Assembly: GCA_003117195.1 (NCBI GenBank)
Contig: BDSI01000040.1
Location: 186,658 to 250,657, forward strand
Direction of reading: 5' to 3'
Origin: Eudorina sp. 2006-703-Eu-15
Lineage: Eukaryota > Chlorophyta > Chlorophyceae > Chlamydomonadales > Volvocaceae
Length of the DNA stretch: 64,000 nucleotides
Positions within the stretch are counted from its first letter, which is position 1, and each line of letters starts with the position of its first letter. This document shows positions 1 to 12,283 of this stretch, piece after piece. Below the pieces are notes generated by a model. The model saw only the letters and a program-made list of their open reading frames with translations, did not search any database and had not been told where the DNA came from. The translations under genes were made by a program, and so were the position numbers.

Positions 1-1950
1 GGTCCAGCCCCGACGCCAGCCTCCAGCGGTCCAGCCAGCGGTCCAGCCCCGAAGTCAGCCCTCCAGCGGTCCAGCTCCGACATCAGCCCTCCAGCGGTCC
101 AGCTCCGACGCCAGCCCTCCAGCGTCCAGTTTCGAAGTCAGCCCTCCAGCGGTCCAGCTCCGACGCCAGCCCTCCCGCGGTCCAGCTCCGAAGTCAGCTC
201 TCCAGCGGTCCAGCTCCGACGCCCAGCCCTCCGCGGTCCAGCTCCGAAGTCAGCCCTCCAGCGGTCCAGCAGCGTCCAGCTCCGACGCCAGCCCTCCAGC
301 GGTCCAGCTTCGAAGTCAGCCCTCCCGCGGTCCAGCTTCGAAGTCAGCCCTCCAGCGGTCCAGCTCCGACATCAGCCCTCCCGCGGTCCAGCTTCGAAGT
401 CAACCCTCCAGCGGTCCAGCTCTGAAGTCAGCCCTCCAGCGGTCCAGCTCCGACGCCAGCCCTCCCGCGGTCCAGCTCCGAAGTCAGCCCTCCAGCGGTC
501 CAGCTCCGACGCCAGCCCTCCCGCGGTCCAGCTTCGAAGTCAGCCCTCCATCGGTCCAGCCAGCGGTCCAGCTCCGACGCCAGCCCTCCCGCGGTCCAGC
601 TTCGAAGTCAACCCTCCAGCGGTCCAGCTCCGCCGCCAGCCCTCCAGTGGTCCAGCCCCGACGCCAGCCCTCCAGCGGTCCAGCCAGCGGTCCAGCCCCG
701 AAGTCAGCCCTCCAGCGGTCCAGCTCCGACATCAGCCCTCCAGCGATCCAGCTCCGACGCCAGCCCTCCAGCGGTCCAGTTTCGAAGTCAGCCCTCCAGC
801 GGTCCAGCTCCGACGCCAGCCCTCCCGCGGTCCAGCTCCGAAGTCAGCCCTCCAGCGGTCCAGCCAGCGGTCCAGCTCCGACGCCAGCCCTCCAGCGGTC
901 CAGCTTCGAAGTCAGCCCTCCCGCGGTCCAGCTCCGACGCCAGCCCTCCAGCGGTCCAGCTTCGAAGTCAGCCCTCCCGCGGTCCAGCTTCAAAGTCAGC
1001 CCTCCAGCGGTCCAGCTCCGACATCAGCCCTCCCGCGGTCCAGCTTCGAAGTCAGCCCTCCCGCCGTCCAGCTTCGAAGTCAGCCCTCCCGCCGTCCAGC
1101 TTCGAAGTCAACCCTCCAGCGGTCCAGCTCCGACATCAGCCCTCCCGCGGTCCAGCTCCGAAGTCAGCCCTCCAGCGGTCCAGCTCCGACGCCAGCCCTC
1201 CAGCGGTCCAGCTCCGACGCCAGCCCTCCAGCGGTCCAGCTTCGAAGTCAACCCTCCAGCGGTCCAGCTCCGCCGCCAGCCCTCCAGCGGTCCAGCCCCG
1301 ACGCCAGCCCTCCAGCGGTCCAGCCAGCGGTCCAGCCCCGAAGTCAGCCCTCCAGCGGTCCAGCTCCGACATCAGCCCTCCAGCGGTCCAGCTCCGACGC
1401 CAGCCCTCCAGCGGTCCAGTTTCGAAGTCAGCCCTCCAGCGGTCCAGCTCCGACGCCAGCCCTCCCGCGGTCCAGTTTCGAAGTCAGCTCTCCAGCGGTC
1501 CAGCTCCGACGCCAGCCCTCCCGCGGTCCAGCTCCGAAGTCAGCCCTCCAGCGGTCCAGCCAGCGGTCCAGCTCCGACGCCAGCCCTCCAGCGGTCCAGC
1601 TTCGAAGTCAGCCCTCCCGCGGTCCAGCTTCGAAGTCAGCCCTCCAGCAGTCCAGCTCCGACATCAGCCCTCCCGCGGTCCAGCTTCGAAGTCAACCCTC
1701 CAGCGGTCCAGCTCTGAAGTCAGCCCTCCAGCGGTCCAGCTCCGACGCCAGCCCTCCCGCGGTCCAGCTCCGAAGTCAGCCCTCCAGCGGTCCAGCTCCG
1801 ACGCCAGCCCTCCCGCGGTCCAGCTTCGAAGTCAGCCCTCCAGCGGTCCAGCCAGCGGTCCAGCTCCGACGCCAGCCCTCCCGCGGTCCAGCTTCGAAGT
1901 CAGCCCTCCAGCGGTCCAGCTCCGACGCCAGCCCTCCCGCGGTCCAGCTC
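1..1950. repeat. 28-bp minisatellite array with higher-order period
   Basis: The whole stretch is a tandem array of a 28-bp unit built around CCAGCTCCGACGCCAGCCCT, with variants TTCGAAGTCAGCCCTCC and TCCGACATCAGCCCTCC and occasional 12-bp duplications (CCAGCCAGCGGT). About 70 units are present and the array runs off the left edge. A marker variant (CCAGCCCCGAAGTCAGCC) recurs at about 45, 694 and 1334, so the units are organised into blocks of roughly 640-650 bp. Because 28 is not a multiple of 3, both strands show long open frames that cycle through three phases; these are not read as genes. Confidence 0.95.
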
Positions 1951-4900
1951 CCTCCCTGCATGCGGCGTAGGGCATCTTACCATACACCCTTCCTCCCCGC
2001 GGCGCATGACGGGAACCCACCCACCCACCCACCCACCCTCCTTCCCTGTGATGCATGACAACCTACCCACCCACCCTCCCTCCCTGCGGCGAATGACAAC
2101 CCAACAACCCTCTTTCCTACCCCGAACAACTCACTGACTGTAGCCGTGTGCCGTACATGGATGACAAGGCGCGCAATCGAATCCGCCAGCAGAGCCTCCA
2201 CTATTTTCGCCGCCGTCATTCTCCAGGGATGGGGCACTACGACCATAGTCCGTGCAGCAAGTCATTCTCGCACGATGGGGCGTTCCGACCATTGGCCCAC
2301 ACCGCGTCACCTTCCTCGCATGGGGAACTCCGCGTATCTTACAACCTTTCCCTCTTCTCATCATTTTCTAGAACAGGTCCGTCGGGTTCGCATCGGCTTG
2401 GAACTCGACCAGTCGTCTTTTTGCCCTTGAAGATGCGTGCCCTTGTACATGCTCTTGTCGGGTGTTGTATCACGCCATAAATGTGCCCTAGACGAGGCAC
2501 AATCAAGATGCCCCTTGGCGACATTCTTGAAATTGCTCTCGGAAATGCTCTTGGAGACGCGCTTGATGATGCCATTGAGATGCACTCGAAGTTGCCCTTG
2601 CTTGATGAGGTAAGCTGCCCCTGGCGATGCCCTTAAAGCGCCTTGAACCTGTGTGGAGGGAAGAAATGCAGTGGAGGGGACATGCGCCAGGCGTAAGAAG
2701 AATACGGCACGCGGCGATCGACCTCACGTCATGCCATGAATCGTATCACACGAATTTGTTGCCACGCTGTGTAGACGCTGTGCAGGTAAGACGGGTTCCC
2801 AAAGGGTATCGCGCGTGGGTCGCGATCCGGTTCGCTCAGAAGCAAATTGCATTGCTAAATCTCGTGTTGGCAAACCCTACGTGCTCGCCAACAGCAAACT
2901 CGAGAGGACCTTGTTCTGACGGGTTTTGATGCATCGATGTGTGGTGGACTTCGCAATCAAGGCCACGCCCCGTAACTTGTGATACATACGTCTGATATAT
3001 CCTATTTTATCTATCATGAACACCCACAATACATAAACCAGCTCCCACCTTGCGAGGTCCGTTGCGCGATCCTTGTCACCAGCGGTCAGATCTCAAGAAG
3101 GCATCATGGACGCCCTGCAGCAGATATCGAGAGAAACACTTGTTAAGTAAATAATTCGTGTAAGCGACTATGAACTGCTGCCCCGACGGTGAGAAATTGC
3201 GGCCAAAACAGCCGAACTTCTCTTGCAGAAGGCCCTCGGCAGGTAACCTACCTGAACAAGAACGTCATCGTGCAGCTTTCGAGACGCTGCCAGGGGGCTT
3301 GGGGCATCCCATAAACTATCGTTTGGGTTTTAGCATTCAGAAGGCACCGGGCGAAGTTCAGTAGCTATGATAAGGTGTTCCAATATGTGTTTATGAGACA
3401 AACAGTTTTGGGCGAAAGATTGTGGGATACTAAATTTATTTGTGAACCAGGATCTTTTTACAAGGGCTTCAGTATGCCGTACAGCTCGTCTGGTGCAAGG
3501 TTCCACTTGATGCATACGCGCTCATCCAATACACAGGTAAACAATGTCTTGTTGATGAAGCCCAGTTTTTCTCCAACGGACGTAGCCAGACGTTGTCAAA
3601 CATCCGACTCTTGGATGCGCAGCTCAGTTGTGGTGTTGACAAGTGATAGTCATAAGGGTTTTTGCAACAAGTAGTGCAGGACTTTCATGACGCCTACCCG
3701 AGGTTCAACCACGGTGCGATTGGCATGGCTCTGGCGCTGCAAGGTGAAATCTAGTTTGATGGAATGCTGATGCCCACAAGTGTCACAAAAGTTGCACGTT
3801 AAACACAAGTTGCATTGAACACACGATTTTAGTTCACTTTGACCCAACTGGCTACGTCGGGCTGTGGCCTGAAGTGGGCAACAATTAAACATTAGCCAAC
3901 CCTTAACGAATGGTAAGGAAAGCAGGCGGGCCGGACATCTCCTCGGGTGCAGGTCTGCTGGTGGACTGCGACGAGGTGCGACCAACCCTGGGTACGACGC
4001 GCCCACGCTCCCCAACCCTTGGTACGACGCGCCCACGCTCCCCAACCCGATCAGCAATTGCCATCGAGGGCGCGGACGCCCATGGGTGGCGTACGGCAAC
4101 ACGGGGTTTCGCGGACATACAGCCGCCAGTCAGCCACTCGTCCACCGCAAGCGGCCCCGGACAGCGTTGCGGTATCCGGAGCCCTCCTCCTCAGCACCAC
4201 CCCCACCACCTGCGAATGGAATGACTGCCAAAAGGTCCCGACCCCACTCCCCTGCCCTCACCCCGGACGGCCTCGCGACACCCTCCGGCCCCTCGGCGGC
4301 TTTTCGAATCCTCCCCTAACGCACCCGTTTCGTCACTTCGCACGTCATTGGGCCCTTAGGTGCGGCATCTAGATATCCACCCTGGCCGGCAACGCAGCAC
4401 CCGCAGGCTTGTCATTCAGAGACTTGAGAACGGAACAACTACAATCCGGTGTTTATCAACACCACCAGTGTTCAGGCTTTTACAAAGCCTACCGTGGCTG
4501 TTTCTGATTGGCCCTCTGCCCTTCACTTCGTTTCTGACACCCTTCAATTAGGTACACTGCGCTGGGCTCGTTACGCACTTCATCGTCATCTTGCCGAGAG
4601 GATAGTTACAGTGGCCCTGAGAGCCAAATGGGGTCAGATTCTGCTGCACCCCGTCCCATTTGTTTTCTCCGCCACCCAGCGTCTGATACCTTAGCTCGTC
4701 TCTTTCTTTGCAAGGAACCTCCGCGGGCAGCAGATCAGGGCAGATCCATGTGCCAGCCCCGCGTGGCACGCATTAGATATAGCATATATCCGGCAACTTC
4801 AGTGGGCCACAAAACAGGATAACCCAACCTGCCCGCCGTACACACGTGCCGTCGTAAGGTGTCGTAGGCAACCCAGGTGCTCGTAGCACTGCGACCTTTG

Positions 4901-5751
4901 TCGTCTTGGTCAGCGTGGGAGCTGCTTGTCGAGAAGCCTGTTGTTCGGGGTAGCACGGGGCGATACGCATGCCTGGGTGGACCTGAGCATGTTCTCGGGT
5001 AATGCACTGGTCATGACGGTGGGTTATTATGGCGTCTGCAAGCCCATGGATTCGTACGGCGCGCCATGTCCCATTTGACTCCCGACTGCCTAAAAAGGTT
5101 ACGAAGGAGAGCGACGATCCAAGTTCCAAGACCAACGCGGCCCCCTCCCCATACAAGGAAGTCCCAACAGGGCATTTTGTTACAGCAATAGCTCGATCAA
5201 ATGAAACCTGTTCTAGACGCACCCGAACGCCTTATACACGGCATCCAAGTTGTCCCGCATGCCTCGCATGTCCTCCGCGACATCGCGGCCCGAAGCTTTT
5301 AATGTACACAGCACGCTCGAGAGTATTTCGTTGCAGTTTCGAAGTCGGGCGCGTACGTTTCGCAATCGCGAAAGCCTGTCGGTTTAGATGATCACTAATC
5401 AATCACAGAGACGGAATTTTTTAAAGAGATGCATTTACTGGCAAAGCTTACGCCATATGCTGCTCCTCCTGAATGCCCTGTAGGGTGCTCTCAAGCGACC
5501 CGTCAGAGTCGTGTGAAGTGGATGTCAACGCTTCTGCCATAACTTATCGATCGGGCGATCAGCCTTTATCCATAGCAAAGTATTTTTCTGCCGCGTGTTG
5601 CTCACAATCAGCCCCTTACGTCGTACTTCTGAATCCACACACGGGACCATGTGCATACTCTTTTTCCAGGGTTCAATTGTACCACATTACCTTGCTTTGC
5701 ATTCTTCATTTCGGACTGAACTCTACTGATCAACTGGGTGAAGCCGAAGTT
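1951..5751. other. Less GC-rich stretch without a convincing gene
   Basis: After the minisatellite come short CCACCCAC runs (about 2015-2085) and then clearly less GC-rich DNA. Around 2430-2660 there is imperfect periodicity (GATGCCCTTGGCGA / ATGCTCTTGTCG-like segments). A 33-bp duplication lies at about 3980-4045. No open frame shows a recognisable domain. The most protein-like is a minus-strand frame at 3650-4102, which contains a regular cysteine cluster described in the findings. The far right end may contain 5' leader or first-exon sequence of the UAH gene that follows. Confidence 0.5.
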
Positions 5752-8700
5752 ATGCGACTCAGTCGGATGGCGGCAACCACGCTGTCGTGGGCTGTCCTGA
5801 TTGCACTTTGGCCGTCACCTGCAGGAGCCAGTCTGTATCTGTGAGTGGTGACAGAGTAGTGGAAGTGGTGAGTCGGCTCACGCCCACCACGCACGACCAG
5901 GGAACGACAACCGTCGTAAAAAGCTCACCAGCCGCTTTCCCTCGCGATATCACGTGGATGCAGATGACGAGACTCGCGAACCTGTCGGATCACGAAAATC
6001 CTGCGATTACACGCATCTTCTTTACTCATAACGACATGCTGGCACGCAAGTAAGCGACCCTTCCCCATGGCTAAGCAGTTGTACTGGGGCCGCAAAGTCA
6101 TTTTCTTCCCCGCTACTTCCCAAGGTTTGTTAAGGATTTGATGCGCGAGAACAACCTGATTGTCAGGTGCGGGCCCCAACCATGACCCAACCAACTGGGC
6201 AGGTATATTGCACGGACTCCTCTCACTGCACAGGCGCACAGTCCGACTCGCTGGCGCCCACTGCAGAGAGGACAACGCCCGCTCCCCAAACCTATCACTA
6301 GCCCCAATCAATTAACTGTATCCGTCATGCTGCAGGGAGGACGCCATGGGGAACATCTTTGGAGGCTGGGACGGCAGCAACCCAGATGGAGGCGTCGTGC
6401 TGACTGGCTCCCACTGCGACGCCATACCCTTGGCAGGTACGGTGTCGTACGGGTTTAGGGCCCTTTCCGGCAGCCTTCTCTTATTGAATCGCCCGATGCG
6501 GCACAGTCACTTATGTTCATAGTCAGTACCCTGGCTGGCTGCCGCGGGGTCGGTAGACTGCGACCCGGGGACCCCGTGGGGGTTATCGACTGTGTGTGCA
6601 GCAGCCGGGGGGCCCAGACCGGTTGCCTACCGAACGGGCTGGCCCGACTCGTTACACACTCACATGCTCATGGTACGGCACGCAGGCATGTACGACGGGA
6701 CGCTGGGAGTGATTGGCGCCATTGAGGCGGTGGCGGCTCTACAGCGCGCGGTGGGTGTGTTGCACCTTTGGGGAGAGAAGGGGTGTGTGTAAGAGCGGCA
6801 GAGAGGGAGGGAGGGAGGGATGCAACATACCGCCTGAAGGACACGCACGCACACAGTGGACCTACCTCCCAGAAAATGACAGATCCTTCCAACCCTGTCA
6901 GCGTTGCACATGGGTACTTTCAAGGCATGCGGGCATCTGCAGGCGGTGCCAGTTGACACCGACGAACCCACATACCCAGTTGACTCGCCCAGGCGCACGG
7001 CCATGCTGCCGCGTATCTCTCCTCAGCTTTTGCCGATAGCCTGCCCATCGGGGAACCAGCATGCCGGACACAAGCGCACGTGTGCCTGTGTTCTTAGCGA
7101 CGAGGAAAACCACGCATTTGTGTACTTGTATTTGTGTACTTGCGTTTTTAGCGAAGAAACCCGCCCGACCCAAACCAGTCACCAATATGCACACCACAGT
7201 AATCCGCGTGTGTTTGTGTGTTTAGCGAAGAAACCCGCCCGAACCGCCCAGTTCCATGGCACCTGCCAACTGACCTGCAATTTACCTACCGGATACTGCA
7301 AAGGCATCTTGCGAGGAGCAAGACACCAAAATGGCCGCGCTACCATCCATGCGCGATGCAAACAGGGGTCATACTATGGCTTGCATGTTCGCAGGCAGGC
7401 AGGGCAGGAATGCGTGACATGCTTTTGGGTGTATGTAAAAGACAACTGAGCCGTGTGTGTGTGTGTGTGTGTGTGTCCACAGGGCTTCAGGCCGGGTCGC
7501 CCCATCGAGGTGCTCATGTTCACTTCGGAGGACCCCACCCGCTTCGGACTGTCCTGCAGCGGCAGCCGGGCCATGGCGGGGGCCCTCACGCCGGAGGTCC
7601 TGGAGTCCAAGCTGGACGCGGAGGGACAGCACTTCCTGCAGGTGGGGCTGGGGCTGGGGGGGGCAGCGCTGCTTGGGCCAGTACCCCTCGGGGTGGCTGG
7701 GGGCCGGAGGACGGTCCAGCGAGTGACTGAGGTGCTGGCGGCGGTGGTGTGGGGCCGCATGAGCCCGCGTAAGCGAACCCGCGTGCGCCCGCATGTACGG
7801 CAGACCCCCGCATGTACGGCAGACCCCCGCATGTACGGCAGACCCCCGCATGTACGGCAGACTCCCAAGTGACCTGTGTATGCACGCTCTGAAACCAAAC
7901 CACCCCGCAGGTGGCGAACCAGGTGGGCTACGGCGCCGCCTCCACGCAGGAGATGCTGGACGCGGTCCGGATGAGGGACGGCGAGGTGGCGTACTTTGTG
8001 GAGCTGCACATCGAGCAGGGTGGGCAGCGGGGCACTGGGCGGCAGAGTGGGGCAGCTTGGGGCAAAATTTGGGCGCAGGAAATTGGTAGACCTGCAAAGA
8101 GGGTGAAGGGGGTAGGAGAGTGGGGCGGACTATGGCGAGGGAGGAGGTGTGCGCTGACGGCAGCGGGGCGGGGCGGGAGTACATGGGCGGACCGCGGGAC
8201 CATAGAAGACTGCCCGGCGGGATCCGGGCGCACAGAGTGGCCGCTTGAGGATGCCCGCTCAGAGTGTGGCGGGCTCGTATCCGGCAGGACACCAGCAACC
8301 CGGGATGCTCTGGGCCTCCTTCAGCCTTCGGTTTGGGCTGAACGAATCTCAGGACACCCTAACGCCCTCAGGAGGGGGGGGGGGTGCACTCCCAAATCTC
8401 CACCCGACGGCCAAACGGGGAATCCTGGAGTCCCAAAAGCGCTGCATGGCAGCGGCACACGGGATGTCAGCCATGTACCGCACAGCTGGGGTGCGGTGGT
8501 CGATGGCTGCGTGTTATGCCATTTCATTTCATGTGAGTGATTCCGTGGGCCGCTCTGTGCGCCCCGACTGCTGCCCTGTGTCTGCCCGCCTGCCCGCTCC
8601 AGGACCCTTCCTGGAGCTGGAGGGCATCGACATCGGCGTGGTGACCGCCATCGCCGCACCCGCCGTCCTCGAGGTCAAGTTCGCGGGCGACGGCGGACAC

Positions 8701-10787
8701 GCCGGCGGGCAGCTCATGCCGGACAGGTAGGTGGGCCGCGCGGCGCGGCGAAGGTACGGCCGTACGACACCGTACCGTGTGCCGTGCGTCGAGGAAAGCG
8801 CGCGCACGATGCCCTGCGCTGCGGGAGGCCTCGGTCGATGGGGCGGCCCAGATAAGCCCTTCTGAGAGGAACTGCGTCACGCGCTAACAAGGGGCCCACC
8901 CCGTGCCGTCGCTCTGCCGTATTCAACGATTATTGAGCTGTACGGCTCCTCCGTACGATGCGTCTCGGCCGTGCCGCGCCGCAGGAACGATGCGGGGCTG
9001 GCGGGTGCGGAGCTGGCACTGGCGGTGGAGCGGCACGTGCTTGCCACCGGCAGCATCGACACCGTGGGGACCACTGGCACGTTCGAGATCGGCCCGGGCG
9101 CCATCGATTCGGTGCCGCGGGACGGGCGGCTGGGGATCAGTGAGCCGCAGATCCGCCGGCGTTGCTGAGTGTGATGTTGGCATGTTGCTGCTGCGGCTGG
9201 TGGTTCTGCTGCTGCGGCTGGTGATCATGCTCTGATGAAGTGATGATGCGGCCCCGGATCGCTCCTCCGCGATATCCGCGGCGCGACGGAGTGGTGGCCG
9301 CCACCCTGGTCAGCGCCACCGAGATTGCGGAGAGGCGCAAGGTGCGTGGGGCCGGGACCGCCGCACTGCGTCGGGGCGTGTGGTCTGGGTGTTGCCGGGC
9401 GGCACGCCGGTACTCAGTTCCCGACTTTGCGAGAAAGGAAAGCACGTTCGGATGGAAGGCGATCCATCACACCGGATTCGCCATAATTATTACTTTGCGG
9501 GTTTTAAATTGCGTGCTTGCCCGCCGGCGCATATGCCTGACAGCGACACACCGTGCAAAATTAGGGAGTCGCGCGTCGTGCGCACCGCGACTGCTCGTGG
9601 GAGGGTGCATCCGGTACCGTATGAGCCGCCGGGTGTATGAGGCACTGATCGGCTCCTCTCCGTCGGGCCCCTGACTTGCCCTGTCCTTGCCCCCATGCTC
9701 GACCACCGGATGTCCCCATCGCCACGTCACCCAACCACAGACCTACATCTTCATCATTATCCGCATCTGCCCCGTTGGTATTGCCCCGAGCCTCTTGACC
9801 CTGATCCCCTCGTGACCCTGCACCGATTACCCCGGGGTGCGCACGGGTGCTCCTGTGCTTTCTGCCCCGGCAGTCGGCCCCGCCCCGCGCAAGCCCCTCC
9901 TTTCAAGCAGTCCATCCCGCACCTGTCCCCTCCTGCACCACCCACCCAGCCACCCACCCAGCCATCCACCCACCCAGCCACCCACCCAGCCATCCACCCA
10001 CCCAGCCATCCACCCACCCAGCCACCCCGACATCGTGGAGGCGGTGGCGGCCTCAGCGGCGCAACTGGGTCTCTCCACCAAGCGCATGGTGTCTCGCGCC
10101 TACCACGACTCGTTGTTTATGGCTCGGTGAGCACCAGTGAGCGTCAGGGGGGGGGTGGGGGGGGGCAATGCGAGGCGTGCGTAAAGCGGCACGGAGGTAT
10201 GGAAGAAACGGAGGGGCGGCTGGAGGTGGGGAAGAAACGGAGGGGCGGCTGGAGGTGGGGAAAAAATAGAGGGGCGGCTGGAGGTGGGGAAGAAACGGAG
10301 GGGCGGCTGGAGGTGGGGAAAAAATAGAGGGGCGGCTGGAGGTGGTGGTGGTGGTGTGGGGGGTAAAATGAAGGGGAGGCCGGAGGTTGCGTTGCCGCCT
10401 TGTGGTGCGGCAGCAGCCAGACCCGAATAACGCTACAGTGGACCCCCGGGTCATCGGTGACAGCCGCAGCCTCCTCACCACACACACTGTGAAACGAATC
10501 CGCGCCAACATACGGTACCGAACCGCGCCAACATACAACCCCGAAGCGCACCGCCGGACGGGGGGCTCCACCAGCGCAACCCCGAAGCGCAACCCCCGCG
10601 ATTCCCGACGCACGCCTTGCGTTGCAGGGTCGCGCCCATGGGCATGATGTTCATCCCCTGCAAGAACGGCTGGAGCCATCGGCCCGACGAGTTCTCCAAG
10701 CCGGGGGACATCGCCAACGGGGTCAGCGTGCTGGCCCTCACCCTGGCCCGCCTGTCGGGGTGCAGCTGGCCCAAGGAGGAGCTGTGA
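5752..10787 (+). CDS. UAH: Ureidoglycolate amidohydrolase (M20 metallopeptidase family)
   Basis: The enzyme hydrolyses S-ureidoglycolate to glyoxylate, CO2 and ammonia, the last step of purine-ureide breakdown; the plant enzyme is in the endoplasmic reticulum. Exons I can join in frame are 5825-6049, 6125-6166, 6336-6436, 6686-6750, 7483-7641, 7911-8019, 8603-8726, 8985-9139, then about 9285-9341, about 10022-10126 and 10628-10787 (stop TGA). The translation follows the plant enzyme closely: GSHCDAIP (metal His), MYDG (metal Asp), [18 protein letters not shown] (metal His), [23 protein letters not shown] (last metal His) and [14 protein letters not shown]. An ATG at 5752 opens a hydrophobic leader typical of a signal peptide, but it is one frame away from the following exon, so the start is unresolved. 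The segment after 9139 (RDI motif, then RRDGVV) is not cleanly joined, and the exon before 10022 was not found. The family also includes allantoate deiminase; similarity favours UAH. Confidence 0.88.
7791..7866. repeat. 19-bp tandem repeat in UAH intron
   Basis: The unit CATGTACGGCAGACCCCCG is repeated almost four times, with the last copy slightly diverged. It sits in the UAH intron between 7641 and 7911. A separate (GT)n run lies at about 7454-7476, directly before the 7483 exon acceptor. Confidence 0.9.
8077..8092 (+). repeat. Copy of intron-dispersed element A (UAH intron)
   Basis: The sequence CAGGAAATTGGTAGAC matches the core that recurs in introns of other genes in this window, for example 51461-51480 and 59922-59942. 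It lies inside the UAH intron 8020-8602. Confidence 0.6.
9945..10028. repeat. CCACCCAGCCAT-type tandem repeat
   Basis: Alternating CCACCCAG / CCATCCACCCACCCAG units run up to a UAH exon. The CAG at the end of the repeat is the probable splice acceptor, so the repeat doubles as the pyrimidine/AG environment of that exon. Confidence 0.8.
10196..10350. repeat. 29-30-bp G-rich tandem repeat in last UAH intron
   Basis: The unit GGAGGGGCGGCTGGAGGTGG followed by GGAAGAAAC or GGAAAAAATA is present about five times. The two tail variants partly alternate. It lies in the last UAH intron (10127-10627). Confidence 0.9.
10427..10470 (+). repeat. Dispersed repeat D, copy 1
   Basis: A segment containing CGGGTCATCGGTGACAG preceded by AATAACGCTACAGTGGACCC recurs near 14920-14965 and 34023-34075. 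It lies in the last UAH intron. The shared order of an AATAA-like, a CAGTGGA-like and a CGGGTCATCGGTGACAG block suggests one end of an interspersed element. Confidence 0.65.
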
Positions 10788-11097
10788 AGCGGCGCAGGAG
10801 GGCAGGCCCGGCAGGGGCCGCAGGCGGGCAGGCCCGGCAGGGGCTGCAGGAGGGCGTTGGCTCTGGGGCACTCCAGGATACTACAATTTCCACGGCATTG
10901 GGGACATCGCGATGGGTGACCCCGGGGGGGGGGGAAATGCGCGCAATTGACATGAGGTGCTGCGGTTCGTTGTGAGTGGTGGCGGTCACATGACCTCCCA
11001 TGCACCCATACACTCGGGGCGGGGCTGGCGATGTCATCCTGGCCTCGTGCACTGCGCCCACCGCGAATTATATGTTACATATAGTCCCCTCACCGCC

Positions 11098-11216
11098 GTG
11101 TGATTAGGCGGGTCTGGCGCGGTTTCCAGGAGAGGCAATCCTGGCGCGCTGGTAACCTGGTGTGGTGGCCGGTATGGCTGCGTGACACCCCCCCCCCGCG
11201 GGTGATGGCGGATGGG
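11098..11216 (+). repeat. Dispersed repeat E, copy 1
   Basis: About 95 bp starting near GGTTTCCAGGAGAGGCAATC and ending at GGTGATGG is closely matched by 12326-12422, including GCGCGCTGGTAACCTGGTGT and GGCCGGTATGGCTGC. The flanks differ, so these are two insertions rather than a segmental duplication. Confidence 0.85.
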
Positions 11217-12283
11217 TGCGCCGTCCTTGGGGTTGATGAGGCGAGGCACCTACGAGCTATCTGGGCCCGTTGGATCACCCGGTCGGGATACGGGTCCACC
11301 TTGTAACGGTTAATTATTATTATAATTATATAGTACACGGGTTTTGGAGCTTGTATGATATGTCGTACACGCAGTAGAGTGCCGAGTCGGCGGCAGTCTG
11401 CGACCTCAGAAATAATGGTTTTGCCGTATACACGGTTTTGTTTCGCTTCGCACGCTCAGTTTTGACACGGCTGTATACGGTAATAATAGCGCATCTGTGG
11501 CCGCGGGCATGTCCGGAGCGCCGGCAGGGTTACGGGGTTTGCTGGCCGTTGTTGTGGCGACGTGTTCTCCGTGGACGATCCTGGGGGAAAGGCTGTCTGC
11601 GCCAATATATCTCGTGCGCAAGGGCCGCCGTGCGTTTGTCTGGGCATCCATGAAGGCGTCTGCAAGCTGGCCGCATTCATTGGTGCGGGGAGGCGGCGTT
11701 CCAACTCCGCTGCGTTTGTTTCTGCAGGTGCTTATCATGAGATGCATTGTTGGTTCCAGATGTGGGAAGGCAGGTCCTAGCGATCCGCCGTCTGTAAACC
11801 CTGGGACGGTTGGATCAGCAGCAGGGGCTGCAGGCGCTCGTCGTGCGGCCGGCTCCGAAAGTCCGGTCTTAGATGTTCGGATATTCCCAGGAGCGCAGAC
11901 CATGCTGAACCCCCGGGCGTAGCTGAACGGCAGGTGCCGTGCGTTTTCAGCAGACGGGAAATAGAGGTAGCGCTGTTGTAATGGTATAACAGAACAATGT
12001 GGTAACAGACGCCGTATGGTTCGGAGCAGGGAGCACCCCTCCGTCTGTGTGCGCGCGCAAGCGATGGGTATGGAGGCCCCGTGATACCGTGTAAATGCTA
12101 CCCTCGCCCCGGAGCAGAGCCGCCTGGCGAGCAGCGAGCACCAACCGCGAGCACCAGCCCTGCCGCAGCAGCCACGGGAGTCGCCGCTCGGATGACGTGG
12201 AGGTCTGGTGCCCGCTCCCCAGGGGGGGACGGGGGAGGGCCGCACCAAGAGGGGGAGAGGACAGGGGGGGTTTGTCCATGACA

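Noticed and set aside
647..1717. A 356-codon plus-strand open frame (Ser/Pro/Gln-rich repeats)
   Set aside because: It lies wholly inside the 28-bp minisatellite. Since 28 is not divisible by 3 the same sequence is read in all three phases, and both strands are open; there is no start context or domain.
7791..7866. Direct repeats considered as a CRISPR array
   Set aside because: Units are contiguous 19-bp tandem copies with no spacers, in a eukaryotic intron.
5825..10787. Assignment of the M20 enzyme as allantoate deiminase
   Set aside because: The residue pattern ([45 protein letters not shown]) matches plant ureidoglycolate amidohydrolase more closely, though the families are related.
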